A DNA stretch of 41,135 nucleotides from Bacteroidales bacterium (GCA_024681295.1 JAILBC010000085.1:1-41135); one strand, 5' to 3'; counted from the stretch's first letter, positions 13,862-23,443 are shown. Notes: generated by a model not told the origin, from the letters alone. Made by a program: numbers and translations.

Positions 13862-16473
13862 ATGATTTTCTTCGTAACCATTTGTCCGCCCAGAATCTGG
13901 ACGAAATAAACACCTGCCGGAAGGTCGCTCATATCAATGGTGACCGTACCTTGCATATTGAAGCCTCTCACCTTGACGCCTTGGGCGTTGAGGATATGTA
14001 CGCCAGTGCGTCCCTTGTCATAATCCGTCGTGATGGTCAGATGGTCTTCCACCGGGTTGGGGGAGAGGGTCACATGGAACGGCTCAGCATCGACATCGGG
14101 GCGTTCGGTAACCGCTGTTACCACCACCTCGCTATTGTGGCTATAGGTCACCACCTTGCCCGAAACAATCAAGATGGGGTTGCTTGAGTCCTGACAACTG
14201 GGGCAGCTGTTCTGTCCGCTCACACAATCGGGATAGTTCGGGTGACACTCGTCAACATAATCAGGGTCGAACTCATAAAGCAGTTCCTCGATGCCGCTAG
14301 TGAGGTAATTGTCGAGGCTATAGTCCCATACCATCGGTATGCTTCCCGGGCACCATCCAGCGCGAGGATAACTCCAAGTGCCGTTTTGGGGTTGGCATCC
14401 GGCGGGATTGGGCGAACAGGTGCGCCATAAATGCTGGGTGTCGAACAAGGCGCCGTTGATCTTGATGTTGTGCGTAGCATCATAGAACTCGGCGGCATTG
14501 CCTGTGTTGTAGTTGCCGTTGGTGCCGCTACTCCAGTGGTGGCCTGAGGTCACTAAGTTGAGCTTGGCTTTCTCCACACAAGGGTCAAACTCGATGTGGC
14601 GTACTGGCACGGGACAAGGATTCGCATAATCGCCGAAATCATAGGTGCCAAACCAAATCTCGTTGAGGTCGACATAAGGATAGTCGGGGGTGCCTTTGGT
14701 GTATTCGAAGACGGCAGTGGGGCTGTAGCCTTGGCCAGTTTGGTCCCACATTTCACAATGCAATTCAAATTCAACCAGACCTTGCAGCAGGGTGGTGAAA
14801 TCGGTCACGTTAAGGTCGTCGACGCATTCCACGCCGAAGGGGGTGGTATAGCGGCACAGCTCCACCCACTCGCCTCGGTAGTTCTTCACGCGGCAGCGGC
14901 TCACATGGTCATAGGGAGGACAGCTGCCGTTCACACAGTTGTGCAGATAATGCAAGTTGATGTCGTTGAAAGCGTTGACGTGGGTGGGGAAAGCAAATTC
15001 ACCATAACTGGTGAACACTTCTTTGCTTACCACCACTTCGCCATTGAGTGCGGTAACGACCATGTCGTCATAGTTGGTGCTCACTTCAAAGGTGTTCGAT
15101 GCCGTGGTGACCTTGCCGCCTGTCTGGGTGATGCTGGCGGTCATATTGTAGGTTCCAGGACCCGAAGGTGTCCAGGTGGTGTGCCAATAGCCATTTGTGG
15201 GGTCATCGGGATAATCGGTCATCAGGATCAGTTCTTGACCATCGACAGTGCATTTCACTTCTTCAAATTTCAACACGTTGCCGTGCTCAATATAGGCACT
15301 CAACACCACTAATACGGGATTCTCAAAGTCAGGCATGTAAACTTTGGTGCCTTCGTAGGGTCGACGGATGGTGATTTCAGGGGTATAGTTCTCGGGGTCA
15401 ACCACATAGAATAAACGAGTCACCGCAGGGGCCGATTGCCATGTGGTGCCGTCGCCGGGTTGCACGGCACGGACCTTCACGCTACCTTCCTCGCCGGTAA
15501 GGGTAAGGATGTTGCCTTCCACCGTGGCGGGACCTTGGATCACCTCAAAGGTCACAGGAAGACCCGAAGTAGCAGTGGCTTGAAGGGTGATGGGAGCAGC
15601 ATAGGCCAATTGGTCGCCAATGGCTGTAAAGTTGATGAACTGCGATGCCAAGCCGCCGGGCATGTGACGTATGGTGAAGTTGTCGAAACCGCCATAACCG
15701 CTGTTGAACAGGAAGATTTTGTCCCACATGGCCGGGTCGTACTTGTTACCGCTGCCGGGAGTAAGACCTGCGTAGACACCTTGTATCTCGGGTACCGGTT
15801 CGTATTCACCGGAGTTGGGATCGTCCATTTTAAAAAGGGTCACGGCACCTGCTCCGTTATTGGCATCGAGGTCGATGCTTACCTTCCAGCGATACCAATG
15901 CTGATGGGGCTCAAACTCCAACGTGTTGGCAAAGGTGTTGTTCGGTAGCACCACACCGTTCTTAAAGTTGGTGTTGTCGGGACTCACACCAGTGGTCAGC
16001 ATGTAAATGCCGCCATCAGGCGAAGTGCTGTTGGGATCGGGAAGCGTGGGCTCGTTGTTGCCTTGAGTAGGGGGCAGTACATAGCCGTCACCATCGCCAT
16101 CGTAACCGATCCCGAAAAAGTCGCCCCACCATTCACGCCACATATCGCATTCGATCTCGATGACACCACCCGTGGAGAAGTCGAATCCGTACTCTGTCAG
16201 GCTGTGTGTGGCAATGTCGCCGAAGTTGGTTCCGGAACATTTGCTGTAAACAGCGATGGTCTCGTCGGGCGAAGTCATGTCGCGTGGCCCCAGGTAATCG
16301 GTGTAAAGGGGTTTACCGCCGTTATGGCCGTGATGGGGATGTGACACCCAGCCGTGTTGGCCGTTCAAATCTTGGTTTTCACCGTAATCGTTGAAGTCGA
16401 TGGTGACTTCGGTCTGGCCCATCGCCCAAAGGCCCACCGTCACCAATAATAAAGTGAATAGTATCTTTTTCAT
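13852..16473 (-). CDS. T9SS-secreted PNGase F-like protein, paralogue 2
   Basis: An 873-residue protein with the same architecture as its three neighbours: signal peptide ending WAMG (Gln20 at +1), N-terminal ConA-like domain, two Ig-like modules, PNGase F-type double jelly roll and T9SS type A sorting domain (LSPNPVEDHLTITT to QMVTKKIIKE). The catalytic set is complete: Asp522 (PPYD), Glu574 (LHCEMW) and Glu662 (NAAEF). It is closest to paralogue 3, sharing RRPYEGTKVYMPDFENPV and long near-identical DNA blocks, so the two come from a late duplication. CPPYDHVSRCRVKN carries an extra Cys compared with the others. 47 bases separate it from paralogue 1. Confidence 0.87.
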   Translation of the reverse strand: MKKILFTLLLVTVGLWAMGQTEVTIDFNDYGENQDLNGQHGWVSHPHHGHNGGKPLYTDYLGPRDMTSPDETIAVYSKCSGTNFGDIATHSLTEYGFDFSTGGVIEIECDMWREWWGDFFGIGYDGDGDGYVLPPTQGNNEPTLPDPNSTSPDGGIYMLTTGVSPDNTNFKNGVVLPNNTFANTLEFEPHQHWYRWKVSIDLDANNGAGAVTLFKMDDPNSGEYEPVPEIQGVYAGLTPGSGNKYDPAMWDKIFLFNSGYGGFDNFTIRHMPGGLASQFINFTAIGDQLAYAAPITLQATATSGLPVTFEVIQGPATVEGNILTLTGEEGSVKVRAVQPGDGTTWQSAPAVTRLFYVVDPENYTPEITIRRPYEGTKVYMPDFENPVLVVLSAYIEHGNVLKFEEVKCTVDGQELILMTDYPDDPTNGYWHTTWTPSGPGTYNMTASITQTGGKVTTASNTFEVSTNYDDMVVTALNGEVVVSKEVFTSYGEFAFPTHVNAFNDINLHYLHNCVNGSCPPYDHVSRCRVKNYRGEWVELCRYTTPFGVECVDDLNVTDFTTLLQGLVEFELHCEMWDQTGQGYSPTAVFEYTKGTPDYPYVDLNEIWFGTYDFGDYANPCPVPVRHIEFDPCVEKAKLNLVTSGHHWSSGTNGNYNTGNAAEFYDATHNIKINGALFDTQHLWRTCSPNPAGCQPQNGTWSYPRAGWCPGSIPMVWDYSLDNYLTSGIEELLYEFDPDYVDECHPNYPDCVSGQNSCPSCQDSSNPILIVSGKVVTYSHNSEVVVTAVTERPDVDAEPFHVTLSPNPVEDHLTITTDYDKGRTGVHILNAQGVKVRGFNMQGTVTIDMSDLPAGVYFVQILGGQMVTKKIIKE

Positions 16474-16476
16474 AAC

Positions 16477-16497
16477 TTTTATCTTTTATCTCTTATC
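16477..16497. repeat. Heptamer repeat between PNGase-like paralogues 2 and 3
   Basis: TTTTATC, TTTTATC, TCTTATC: three 7-bp units that fill nearly the whole gap and overlap the stop codon of paralogue 3 (16493-16495). Confidence 0.8.
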
Positions 16498-19144
16498 TAA
16501 TAACGACCTTCCTGCTCACCATTTCTCCACCCATCACACGAACAAAATACAATCCTGAAGGCAAGTCGCTCACATCAAGCGTAGCCGAACCATTCATGCT
16601 GAAATTGCGAACTGCCACACCTTGGGCATTCAACATAAGTACTCTCATGCTGCCTTTTTCATAATTAGTGCTGATATGCATCGTATTGCTGATGGGATTT
16701 GGGGTGATGGTCAACTCGAATGGTTCCTCATCGACATCGGGACGTTCAGTGACATCAGTCAGCAAAACATCGGTCTGATGGCTGTAGGTCACCACCTTGC
16801 CCGACACCATCAGGATGGGGTTGTTCGAATCCAAGCAGTTGATGCAGCCGTTTTGTCCAGTCACGCAGTCGGGATAGTTGGGGTGGCACTCGTCCACATA
16901 GCTGGGGTCGAACTCATACAACAGCTCAGAAATGCCACTGTTGAGGTAGTTGTCGAGGCTGTAGTTCCACACCATGCCCATGCTGCCCGGACACCAACCA
17001 GCACGAGCATAAGACCAGGTGCCATTTTGAGGCTGGCAACCCGCTGGATTGGGACTGCAGCCTCGCCACAGATGCTGGGTGTCGAACAAAGTACCGTCGA
17101 TTTTGATGTTGTGGGTGGCTTCGTAGAACTCAGCAGCATTGCCTGTGTTGTAAGCACCATTTTCAGTATCACTCCAGTGGTGGCCTGTGGTCACCAAACG
17201 GAGGTTGGCCTTCTCAACGCTGGGATCGAAGGTGATGGCATGCGGCGGGATGGGGCAGAGGTTCTCGTAGTCGCCAAAACTATAGGTGCCAAACCATATC
17301 TCGTTTACATCCACGTAAGGATAGTCGGGAGTGCCTTTGGTGTATTCGAAGATGGCCGTGGGACTATAGCCAGCACCGGTGCTTTCGTACATCTCACAAT
17401 AGAGCTCAAATTCAACAAGACCTTGAAGCACCGTGGTGAAGTCGGTCACATCGAGGTCGTCCTCGCATTCCACGCCGAACGGGGTGCAATAGCGATAAAG
17501 CTCCACCCACTCGCCACGATAGTTCTTCACACGGCCGTAACCCACATGGTCGTAAGGCTTGCAGCTGCCGTTCAAGCAATTGTGAAGGTAATGCATGTTG
17601 ATGGCATTGAAGGCATTCACATGGGTGGGAAAGGGGTATTCGCCATAGGCGGTAAACTGATCGTTGGTCATCACCACCTCGCCGTTGAGGGCTGACACGG
17701 TGATGTCGTTATAGTTGGTCGTCACCTCAAAGGTATTCGAAGCCGAAGTCACCTTGCCGCCTGTCTGCGTGATGCTGACGGTCATGTCGTAGTTGCCTTC
17801 ACCCGAAGGGGTCCAGGTGGTATACCAATAGCCATTCGTGGGGTCATTGGGATAGTCGGTTTTCAAAGTCAGTTCTTGACCGTCGACGTTACATTTCACC
17901 TCTTCGAACTTCAGCACGTCGCCATGCTCAATGTAGGCGCTCAACACAATCATCACGGGATTCTCGAAGTCAGGCATATACACCTTGGTGCCTTCGTAGG
18001 GACGGCGAATGGTGATTTCAGGCAAATAATTATCAGGATCGACCACATAGAACGAGCGTGTTACCGTAGGTGCAGCTTGCCACTGTGTACCGTCTCCAGA
18101 CTGTAAGGCGCGTATTTTCACGGTGCCTTCCTCGCCAGTAAGGGTAAGGACGTTGCCTTCGATGGTGGCAGGTCCCTGGGCCACCTCAAATGTCACGGGA
18201 AGACCCGAAGAGGCTGTCGCTTGCAGCGTGATGGGGGCAGCAGAAACCAGTTGGTCGCCGATGTCGGTAAAGTCGATGAACTGCGATGCCAGTCCGCCAG
18301 GCATGTGGCGCACAGTAAAGTTGTCAAAACCGCCCATGCCGTTGTTAAGCATGAACATGCTGTTCCACATGACAGGGTCTGACTTGTCGCCACTTCCTGG
18401 GGTAAGACCGGCATTCACGCCTTGGCACTCGGGAACAGGTTCCCATTCACCATTGTTGGGATCTTCCATCCCGTAAAGGGTAACAGCACCTGCACCACCA
18501 TTGGCATCCAAATCGATGGAGATCTTCCAACGGAACCAGCAATCCATGGTAGTGGCAGGCTGAAAATTGCATGCCATTGTATTATTGGGCAACACCGGAC
18601 CATATTGGAAATAAGGATCGGTGGGACGGTATCCCGTGGACAGCAAATAGATGCCGCCTTCGGGAGAGGTGCTGTTTGGATCTGGTATCAAGGGCTCGGT
18701 GAGGTTATGACCTGGTGCAGTGTAAAAAGGAGGAACAACAAAACCATCGCCATCGGCATCGTAGCCAATGCCAAAAAGATGGCCCCAAAGACCACGATAG
18801 ATGTCGCACTCTATCTCGATGACGCCACCTGTGGAGAAATCGAAGCCGTATTCACTGAGGCTGTGGGTGGCCACATCGCCATGAGCAGTGCCCGAAGCAT
18901 GGGAAAACACACCCATGGTTTCGTCCATAGTCGGGGATGGATCTCCTTTCCAGAAGTGGCCTATATAACCCGTGTACATAGGAATGCCACCATTGCTCGA
19001 GGTGTGCGGACGGGTAATCCATCCACCCTGTCCGTTAAGAGGTTCTTCCTCGAGATAATCATTGAAACTGAAAGCGGCCTCCGTCTGGGCACTCAATCCG
19101 ATGGCAAAAGCCATCAAAAAAAACATTAAAGAGAATCTTTTCAT
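16493..19144 (-). CDS. T9SS-secreted PNGase F-like protein, paralogue 3
   Basis: An 883-residue protein, the longest of the four. Signal peptide ends GLSA with Gln20 at +1. The N-terminal ConA-like domain has small insertions relative to the others (HFWKGDPSPTMDET near 63-76). Two Ig-like modules, the PNGase F-type core and a T9SS type A sorting domain (ITPNPISNTMHIST to EMVSRKVVIR) follow. Active-site equivalents are Asp532 (CKPYD), Glu584 (LYCEMY) and Glu672 (NAAEF). The Trp after the second acidic residue is Tyr here. Only 19 bases separate it from paralogue 2 and 15 from paralogue 4, so the genes are co-transcribed. Confidence 0.87.
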   Translation of the reverse strand: MKRFSLMFFLMAFAIGLSAQTEAAFSFNDYLEEEPLNGQGGWITRPHTSSNGGIPMYTGYIGHFWKGDPSPTMDETMGVFSHASGTAHGDVATHSLSEYGFDFSTGGVIEIECDIYRGLWGHLFGIGYDADGDGFVVPPFYTAPGHNLTEPLIPDPNSTSPEGGIYLLSTGYRPTDPYFQYGPVLPNNTMACNFQPATTMDCWFRWKISIDLDANGGAGAVTLYGMEDPNNGEWEPVPECQGVNAGLTPGSGDKSDPVMWNSMFMLNNGMGGFDNFTVRHMPGGLASQFIDFTDIGDQLVSAAPITLQATASSGLPVTFEVAQGPATIEGNVLTLTGEEGTVKIRALQSGDGTQWQAAPTVTRSFYVVDPDNYLPEITIRRPYEGTKVYMPDFENPVMIVLSAYIEHGDVLKFEEVKCNVDGQELTLKTDYPNDPTNGYWYTTWTPSGEGNYDMTVSITQTGGKVTSASNTFEVTTNYNDITVSALNGEVVMTNDQFTAYGEYPFPTHVNAFNAINMHYLHNCLNGSCKPYDHVGYGRVKNYRGEWVELYRYCTPFGVECEDDLDVTDFTTVLQGLVEFELYCEMYESTGAGYSPTAIFEYTKGTPDYPYVDVNEIWFGTYSFGDYENLCPIPPHAITFDPSVEKANLRLVTTGHHWSDTENGAYNTGNAAEFYEATHNIKIDGTLFDTQHLWRGCSPNPAGCQPQNGTWSYARAGWCPGSMGMVWNYSLDNYLNSGISELLYEFDPSYVDECHPNYPDCVTGQNGCINCLDSNNPILMVSGKVVTYSHQTDVLLTDVTERPDVDEEPFELTITPNPISNTMHISTNYEKGSMRVLMLNAQGVAVRNFSMNGSATLDVSDLPSGLYFVRVMGGEMVSRKVVIR

Positions 19145-19159
19145 ATAGATATGTATTTA

Positions 19160-21700
19160 TTAATTGATTATCAATTTTTTGGTGACCACGCTACCGCCTA
19201 GCATCTGCAATGTGTAAATACCCGGTGAAAGATGGCTTATATCAATGCTGCGTTCTCCCTCCACGGTGAAATACATCACGATTTGACCCCAAGCATTGAG
19301 CATCATCACGCTGACTGCACCCTTATCATAATCGGTACGAAGCGTGACCTGATGCTTGGCGGGGTTGGGATACAATTCAACTTGGAATGCAGGCTCCGCC
19401 ACCGTCTGATGAACACCTGTGAACACTTCTTCGTTGTTACTGTAAGTGACCACCTTGCCGGATACCCTCAATATCGGATTGTCAGGAGCGGCACACTCGG
19501 TGCAGGTCACGCCGTCCTCACAATCGGGATGGTTGGGGTGACAGAGATCCAAATAGGTGGGATCGAACTGGTAAAACAGCTCTGCATGACCGGCATTGAG
19601 ATAGGATGAAAGGTCAAAGTCCCACACCATCCCTATCGAGCCGGGACACCAGCCACTGCGAGAGTAACTCCAGGTACCATTTTGTGGCTGACATCCTGCT
19701 GGATTAGGCGCACAAGAACGCCATAGATCCTGGTCGTATTGGCTTTGGCCATTCACCAGAATATGATGGGTGGCTTCGTAAAATTCAGCGGCATTGCCAG
19801 TGTTATAGGTGTTGTTGGTACCACTGCTCCAATTATGGCCCGTGGTGGTGAGTTGCAACTTGACCCTAGAGGCTTGCTCATCGAAATGATAGTCCACCAC
19901 AGGTACAGGTTGCTGGTTGGCATAATCGCCAAAACTATAGTCGCCATACCAGATTTCATCAAGATCTACATAGAGATATTCTGGCGTCCCTTTGGTGAAC
20001 GTGAACGATAAGTTGGGATTCGACCCACTGCCGTTCCAAAGCACCATGTAGTACTCCATCTCCACCAAGCCCTGAAGCAACGAGGTGAAGTCGCTCACGT
20101 CTACATCATCGTTACATTGCTTCCCAAAAGGCGTGATGTAACGGAACAACTCCACCCACTCACCACGGTAGTTGCGAATCCGCACACCGCCGATACGGTC
20201 GTAGGTGTCGCAGTTGCCATTGACGCAGTTGTAGTCAAAATAGGCTTGGATATGGTTAAAAGCACCTACGTGTGAAGGGAAGATATATTCACCTCGGGCA
20301 CTGTGCTGGCTCGGCGTACAAACCAAGTCGCCGTGCATGGTCGCCACCTCTAAAGTGTTGTCAATCTGGTCGGTCACCTCGAATTGGGTGTTGTACGTGG
20401 TAGTCTTGCCGCCGCTTTGTGTCACGCTGACACTCAGTCCATAGTTGGTATAGCCCAAAGGCGTGAAGAAACCATAGTAATAACCGTTTTCCGGATCCTC
20501 GGGGTAGTCAGTGTGCAAGGGGATGTCCATTCCATCGACAGAAGCGGTAATCTCGGTAAACTTGATCACCTCGGGATGCTCGATGTAGGCGGAGACCACA
20601 ATCATCACAGGATGTATATCTTGCAGATAGATTTTGGTTCCCGTATAGGGCCGACGGATGGTCACTTCAGGGTCGTACAGGTCGGGATCCACCACCTCAA
20701 AAGTTTTCACCACATCGGGAGCGGGCAACCACGAGGCGTTGCCCGACTGGGTGGCTTTGAACCGCACCACACCTTCTTCACCAGTCAAAGTAAGCGTATT
20801 TCCATTGATGGTGGCAGGACCTTCTATCATCTCAAACGATACTGGAAGTCCCGATGAGGCCGTTGCCGTCAAGGTAATGGGCGCATTAAAAACCAACTGG
20901 TTCGGAATGTCCTCCATCTCGATAAGTTGGGCGTTACCGTCGGGCTGTTGGCGCACCAACAGATTGTCGAATCCTCCCGTCCCGCCTTGTGAATGGAAGA
21001 AGAGGCCGTCCCATACCTGATAATCGTTCTTGTCACCCGAACCAGGGGTCAGATGCATGTTCACATTGGTGGCTGCGGCTTGCTGAATCCACTCACCTTG
21101 ACAACCGGACTTGACAAACACCGTGACAGCACCTTCGCCATCGTAGGCCGTGAAGTCGAACGACATCTTATAGCGATTCCAGCCGCCTTCGTCGAAAGCG
21201 AACTCCACCGAGGTGCCGTTGGGCAAATGCAACCGGGCATGGCCACTGTCGCCTTGCCCCTTGCAGAACAGGTACACGCCACCATCCACGTCGTTCATGC
21301 CAGGCAAGATGTAACCATCACCGTCGCCATCAAAGCCTACCCCGAAGAAGTTGCCCCACCAGGTGCGGAGCATGTCCATCTCCAAGTCCATGATACCGCC
21401 TTCCTGGAAGCTGAAGTTGAAGTTGGCTGAGGCCTTGCGAGTGGCGGTACGACCCACGCCAGATCCTCCGTAGGGATACCAAACAGCCATACTCTCGTCA
21501 GGGGCCATATCAGAACCACAAACGTAGTCCACATCGAAATCCTGCGACGAACTGGCCGTCTGATAATGCGTCATCCAACCATCCTGACCATTGAGGTTCT
21601 GCGACCCCACCGTCAAATTGTTAAAATCATAAAGATATTCCACCTGAGCTCTCGCCCCTAGCGAAATCATTAATCCAATTATCAATAGTATCTTCTTCAT
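19160..21700 (-). CDS. T9SS-secreted PNGase F-like protein, paralogue 4, missing one active-site Glu
   Basis: An 846-residue protein and the first enzyme-like gene after susD. Signal peptide ends GARA with Gln19 at +1. The domain order equals the other three, but the N-terminal domain is shorter and more diverged. Asp501 (CDTYDR) and Glu639 (NAAEF) match the PNGase F Asp60 and Glu206, and Arg502 keeps the Arg61 equivalent that the other three have as His. The position of Glu118 is Val553 (EYYMVLW against VYYEIW). The protein may therefore have changed specificity, low activity or a binding role. A T9SS type A sorting domain (LYPNPAKHQVTLRT to VVTKKLIIN) ends it. Confidence 0.85.
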   Translation of the reverse strand: MKKILLIIGLMISLGARAQVEYLYDFNNLTVGSQNLNGQDGWMTHYQTASSSQDFDVDYVCGSDMAPDESMAVWYPYGGSGVGRTATRKASANFNFSFQEGGIMDLEMDMLRTWWGNFFGVGFDGDGDGYILPGMNDVDGGVYLFCKGQGDSGHARLHLPNGTSVEFAFDEGGWNRYKMSFDFTAYDGEGAVTVFVKSGCQGEWIQQAAATNVNMHLTPGSGDKNDYQVWDGLFFHSQGGTGGFDNLLVRQQPDGNAQLIEMEDIPNQLVFNAPITLTATASSGLPVSFEMIEGPATINGNTLTLTGEEGVVRFKATQSGNASWLPAPDVVKTFEVVDPDLYDPEVTIRRPYTGTKIYLQDIHPVMIVVSAYIEHPEVIKFTEITASVDGMDIPLHTDYPEDPENGYYYGFFTPLGYTNYGLSVSVTQSGGKTTTYNTQFEVTDQIDNTLEVATMHGDLVCTPSQHSARGEYIFPSHVGAFNHIQAYFDYNCVNGNCDTYDRIGGVRIRNYRGEWVELFRYITPFGKQCNDDVDVSDFTSLLQGLVEMEYYMVLWNGSGSNPNLSFTFTKGTPEYLYVDLDEIWYGDYSFGDYANQQPVPVVDYHFDEQASRVKLQLTTTGHNWSSGTNNTYNTGNAAEFYEATHHILVNGQSQYDQDLWRSCAPNPAGCQPQNGTWSYSRSGWCPGSIGMVWDFDLSSYLNAGHAELFYQFDPTYLDLCHPNHPDCEDGVTCTECAAPDNPILRVSGKVVTYSNNEEVFTGVHQTVAEPAFQVELYPNPAKHQVTLRTDYDKGAVSVMMLNAWGQIVMYFTVEGERSIDISHLSPGIYTLQMLGGSVVTKKLIIN

Positions 21701-21712
21701 TTGCTCTATAGT

Positions 21713-21740
21713 TTTTCACTTTTCACTTTTCACTTTCCAC
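21713..21740. repeat. Heptamer repeat between susD and PNGase-like paralogue 4
   Basis: TTTTCAC three times, then TTTCCAC. On the minus strand this is GTGGAAA/GTGAAAA, the same family as the repeats at 5972 and 6823. The last base of the tract is part of the susD stop codon (21740-21742). Confidence 0.88.
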
Positions 21741-23443
21741 TAATTTGTCATCCACCACATCGGCGTCTGCCTCGTATCCCCATGCGGCATTCTTCCTAAT
21801 TGTGTGACGTAATTTTCATAATTATATTCTACTTCTTTCTGCGGATACTCCATCCTATAGGAAGTCAACTTCTCATGGTTGGTAGTCGTAGGCGTGGCCA
21901 TGGTTCTACGTGCCAATGCCCAAGCCTCCCAAGGCTGACGGAAGAGGTTTAACCACCGTTGCTGATAGAGCATCTTCAGATAAAACTCCTGACTGCCATC
22001 GTATTCGGGATTCATCCATACGGCATAGTTCATCACATTGGCCGCCATGTTGTTGCAGCAAGCCCAAATATCCAAATTGGCAACATAATTACTGTATTGC
22101 GGATAGAAATAGGTCCAACGGCTGGTCTGATAAGGTATATGTACCCAGAAAAGGAACGACTGGTAGATGCCGGAACGGATGCTCTCGTCGGCATTCAAAG
22201 GCGGCGTGATGCCGCCTATATTCCTAATCTCAATCTCAGCCTTCATAAACAACACATCGGCGTAGGTCACCAGAATTTGCGGGACATATTTTTCATCACG
22301 AGTCAGATAATAGTTGAACGGGGAAAACAAACACGATGGTCCCTTAAAGGTATAACTGCCATCGCGCGACTGGGCGTAGGGCGACCCGCCTTCAACAGGA
22401 GTCTCGACGGTACGAATCTGGGGATAGGCCCTCCAAGCACCATCAGGGAAACTGTCGGTCTTATGGTTGGTGTCGAAAAACAGGAAGGTACGATAGTCGT
22501 AAATGCCGCTTCCATCCATGTCATCCGTCAAGGAGAGGCAGCTCCAGATGGTTTCACCCATACGGAGATGCTTATGTTCACGGAACGACCAGTTGACATC
22601 CCAGTTGGTGCCCAACGCACTCGGCCATAGACAGATACCACCGCCCTGGGCAGAACCGCCAGAGGAACTCATCGCCGTATAGATGAAACTGTAGGCATCC
22701 ACCAACAAAGGCGTCGCATAGTCTGGTTCTTTGTCGTACATGCGCAGGCCATGGCGCAAAATCAACGAGTTGGCAAACTCGGCCCAAAGCGTGTAGTTGT
22801 TGTTGAGCAGCACATCGTAAGGAAGCTTGTAATAATCATTACCGCTGGGGGTGGTCAGGGAGTCGGCATGCAAAATGTCACGCGACCAGACCAGCTCTTC
22901 GAGCAACGACTTGTAGATGCTTTCCTGGGTGTCCCACTCGGGTTTCATGGTAGCCTGCGAAGAGGCGTTCTCCCAGATACGACCAGCCTGGGTATAAGGC
23001 ATGTCTCCAAAGACGTCGGTCACCTTGAAGGTCTGGTAGGCCTTCAGCACATTCAGCTGGGCGCGCACCTTGTCGCTAATCGCTGGGTCGCCATGTTCTT
23101 CATCGTAAGCATCAAATCGCCGCTCCAGCTCTCTGATGTTGGACAGCATCAGATAGTATTCCGACCATAATTGTGAAGTACCTATTTGCGAGTTGCCCCA
23201 AGCATCGGATGTCAATGCACCAAGTTCAGTCTCAGGGTACCAAATCTCATTCTGCAAGTAGAACTGCTCGTTCATGCTCTGCTGCAACGACTTCACCACA
23301 CCGTTAAAAAGCGCTTCCGTCGTCGTTCCCGTCGGCGAGAACGGATTCTGGTTCATCTCCTCAAAATCCTTCGTACAAGAATTCATCATCAACCCCATTA
23401 AACCCATCAACCCCATTAAACCCATTTTAAATCTCTTTCTCAT
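21740..23443 (-). CDS. susD-like: SusD/RagB-like glycan- or peptide-binding lipoprotein
   Basis: A 567-residue SusD-family lipoprotein, the surface lid of a SusC transporter. The signal peptide is unusual: after MRKRFK its core is four GLM units, encoded by a 9-bp tandem repeat. The lipobox is MNSC (Cys23), followed by TKDFEE, an acidic surface-export-like signal. FEEMNQNPFSPT and VTDVFGDMPYTQAG are typical of the SusD-like family, closer to the SusD-like_2 type. It starts 18 bases after the susC stop and has a rare, good Shine-Dalgarno site (AGGAGG, 7 bases before ATG). Ligand is unknown; the PNGase-like neighbours suggest N-glycan or glycopeptide. Confidence 0.9.
   Translation of the reverse strand: MRKRFKMGLMGLMGLMGLMMNSCTKDFEEMNQNPFSPTGTTTEALFNGVVKSLQQSMNEQFYLQNEIWYPETELGALTSDAWGNSQIGTSQLWSEYYLMLSNIRELERRFDAYDEEHGDPAISDKVRAQLNVLKAYQTFKVTDVFGDMPYTQAGRIWENASSQATMKPEWDTQESIYKSLLEELVWSRDILHADSLTTPSGNDYYKLPYDVLLNNNYTLWAEFANSLILRHGLRMYDKEPDYATPLLVDAYSFIYTAMSSSGGSAQGGGICLWPSALGTNWDVNWSFREHKHLRMGETIWSCLSLTDDMDGSGIYDYRTFLFFDTNHKTDSFPDGAWRAYPQIRTVETPVEGGSPYAQSRDGSYTFKGPSCLFSPFNYYLTRDEKYVPQILVTYADVLFMKAEIEIRNIGGITPPLNADESIRSGIYQSFLFWVHIPYQTSRWTYFYPQYSNYVANLDIWACCNNMAANVMNYAVWMNPEYDGSQEFYLKMLYQQRWLNLFRQPWEAWALARRTMATPTTTNHEKLTSYRMEYPQKEVEYNYENYVTQLGRMPHGDTRQTPMWWMTN
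23387..23425. repeat. Nonamer tandem repeat inside the susD signal peptide
   Basis: Alternating CATCAACCC and CATTAAACC units, 4.3 copies. Read on the minus strand they encode GLM-GLM-GLM-GLM. The unit length of 9 keeps the frame, so copy-number change would only alter signal-peptide length. Confidence 0.9.

Noticed and set aside
14596-17695. Long plus-strand open frames (for example 14596-15312 and 16622-17695) opposite the PNGase-like genes
   Set aside because: They are antisense shadows of highly supported minus-strand genes, with low-complexity His/Val-rich translations and no recognisable domain.
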